Origin: Chitinophagaceae bacterium
GTDB lineage: Bacteria > Bacteroidota > Bacteroidia > Chitinophagales > Chitinophagaceae
NCBI GenBank assembly: GCA_013205585.1
Contig: JABMML010000088.1
Span: forward strand, 1 to 7,301
Reading direction: 5' to 3'
Length of the DNA: 7,301 nucleotides
Positions 7,236-7,301 of the stretch are shown here, piece by piece. Each line of letters starts with the position of its first letter. The first letter of the stretch is position 1. The translations under genes and the position numbers were made by a program. A model generated the notes under the pieces. It was not told the DNA's origin. It was given only the letters and a program-made list of their open reading frames with translations, and did no database searches.

Positions 7236-7301
7236 GGAATACAGTAGAAGCAGTTAGTCAATTTTATAAAAAATTTCCTAATGATATTGGAGCGGCAAAA
7301 A
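7160..7301. repeat. Perfect 142-bp spacerless palindrome at the right edge (probable assembly or chimera fold-back)
   Basis: Bases 7231-7301 are the exact reverse complement of 7160-7230, with no mismatch and no spacer; the symmetry axis is between 7230 and 7231. The centre is the short natural-looking palindrome TGCATGCA (7227-7234). Both arms encode the same protein segment in opposite directions: from 7226 on the plus strand one reads MHAWNTVEAVSQFYKK and onward, the same peptide as the minus-strand gene from 7235. The symmetry continues to the last base. An arm that is an exact copy of coding sequence, ending where the sequence ends, is the pattern expected of a fold-back artefact rather than a biological element. 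Confidence 0.95.

Noticed and set aside
7160..7301. Terminal palindrome as a hairpin telomere, transposon end, att site or rho-independent terminator
   Set aside because: It lies within conserved coding sequence, both arms encode the same protein segment, and the symmetry runs to the last base. A fold-back artefact explains all of this.
1..7301. Defence, mobile or CRISPR system
   Set aside because: All genes are recognisable metabolic or envelope proteins. There is no spaced repeat array, transposase, integrase, nuclease or toxin-antitoxin signature.

Overview
The window is AT-rich bacterial DNA. Its tight same-strand packing, promoter-like TAnnTTTG box, A-rich leaders without clear Shine-Dalgarno sequences and DUF5916-type proteins all point to the phylum Bacteroidota, plausibly a Chitinophagaceae-like lineage (family-level placement is inference). 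All five genes lie on the minus strand, so transcription runs right to left. No tRNA, rRNA, CRISPR array, insertion sequence or phage gene is visible.

In order of transcription: (i) 7235-5169, a 5'-truncated gene for a DUF5916 protein (CBM9-like domain plus predicted outer-membrane barrel); (ii) a gap of about 156 bp; (iii) 5012-2754, a complete tandem paralogue with a signal peptide; (iv) 2738-1095, adenine deaminase (ade), 15 bp after the previous stop, with a perfect stem-loop in the junction; (v) 1054-401, uracil phosphoribosyltransferase (upp), 40 bp further on, with a candidate promoter of its own; (vi) 389-1, the start of an EI24/CysZ-type membrane protein that begins 11 bp after upp with a TTG codon and runs off the left edge.

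The soluble enzymes are nucleobase salvage genes: Ade converts adenine to hypoxanthine and Upp converts uracil to UMP. The two DUF5916 proteins are envelope proteins of unknown function. The EI24 protein is an inner-membrane protein. Co-orientation and short gaps suggest at least partial co-transcription, but nothing in the sequence proves a shared pathway.

The strangest feature is at the right edge. The last 142 bases (7160-7301) are a perfect, spacerless palindrome centred at 7230/7231 inside the DUF5916 coding sequence. The final 71 bases are a fold-back copy of the preceding 71 and are most probably an assembly or chimera artefact at a contig end. This makes the apparent ATG start of that gene false. 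Apart from this, the region looks like ordinary chromosomal housekeeping DNA. I found no convincing undescribed system.
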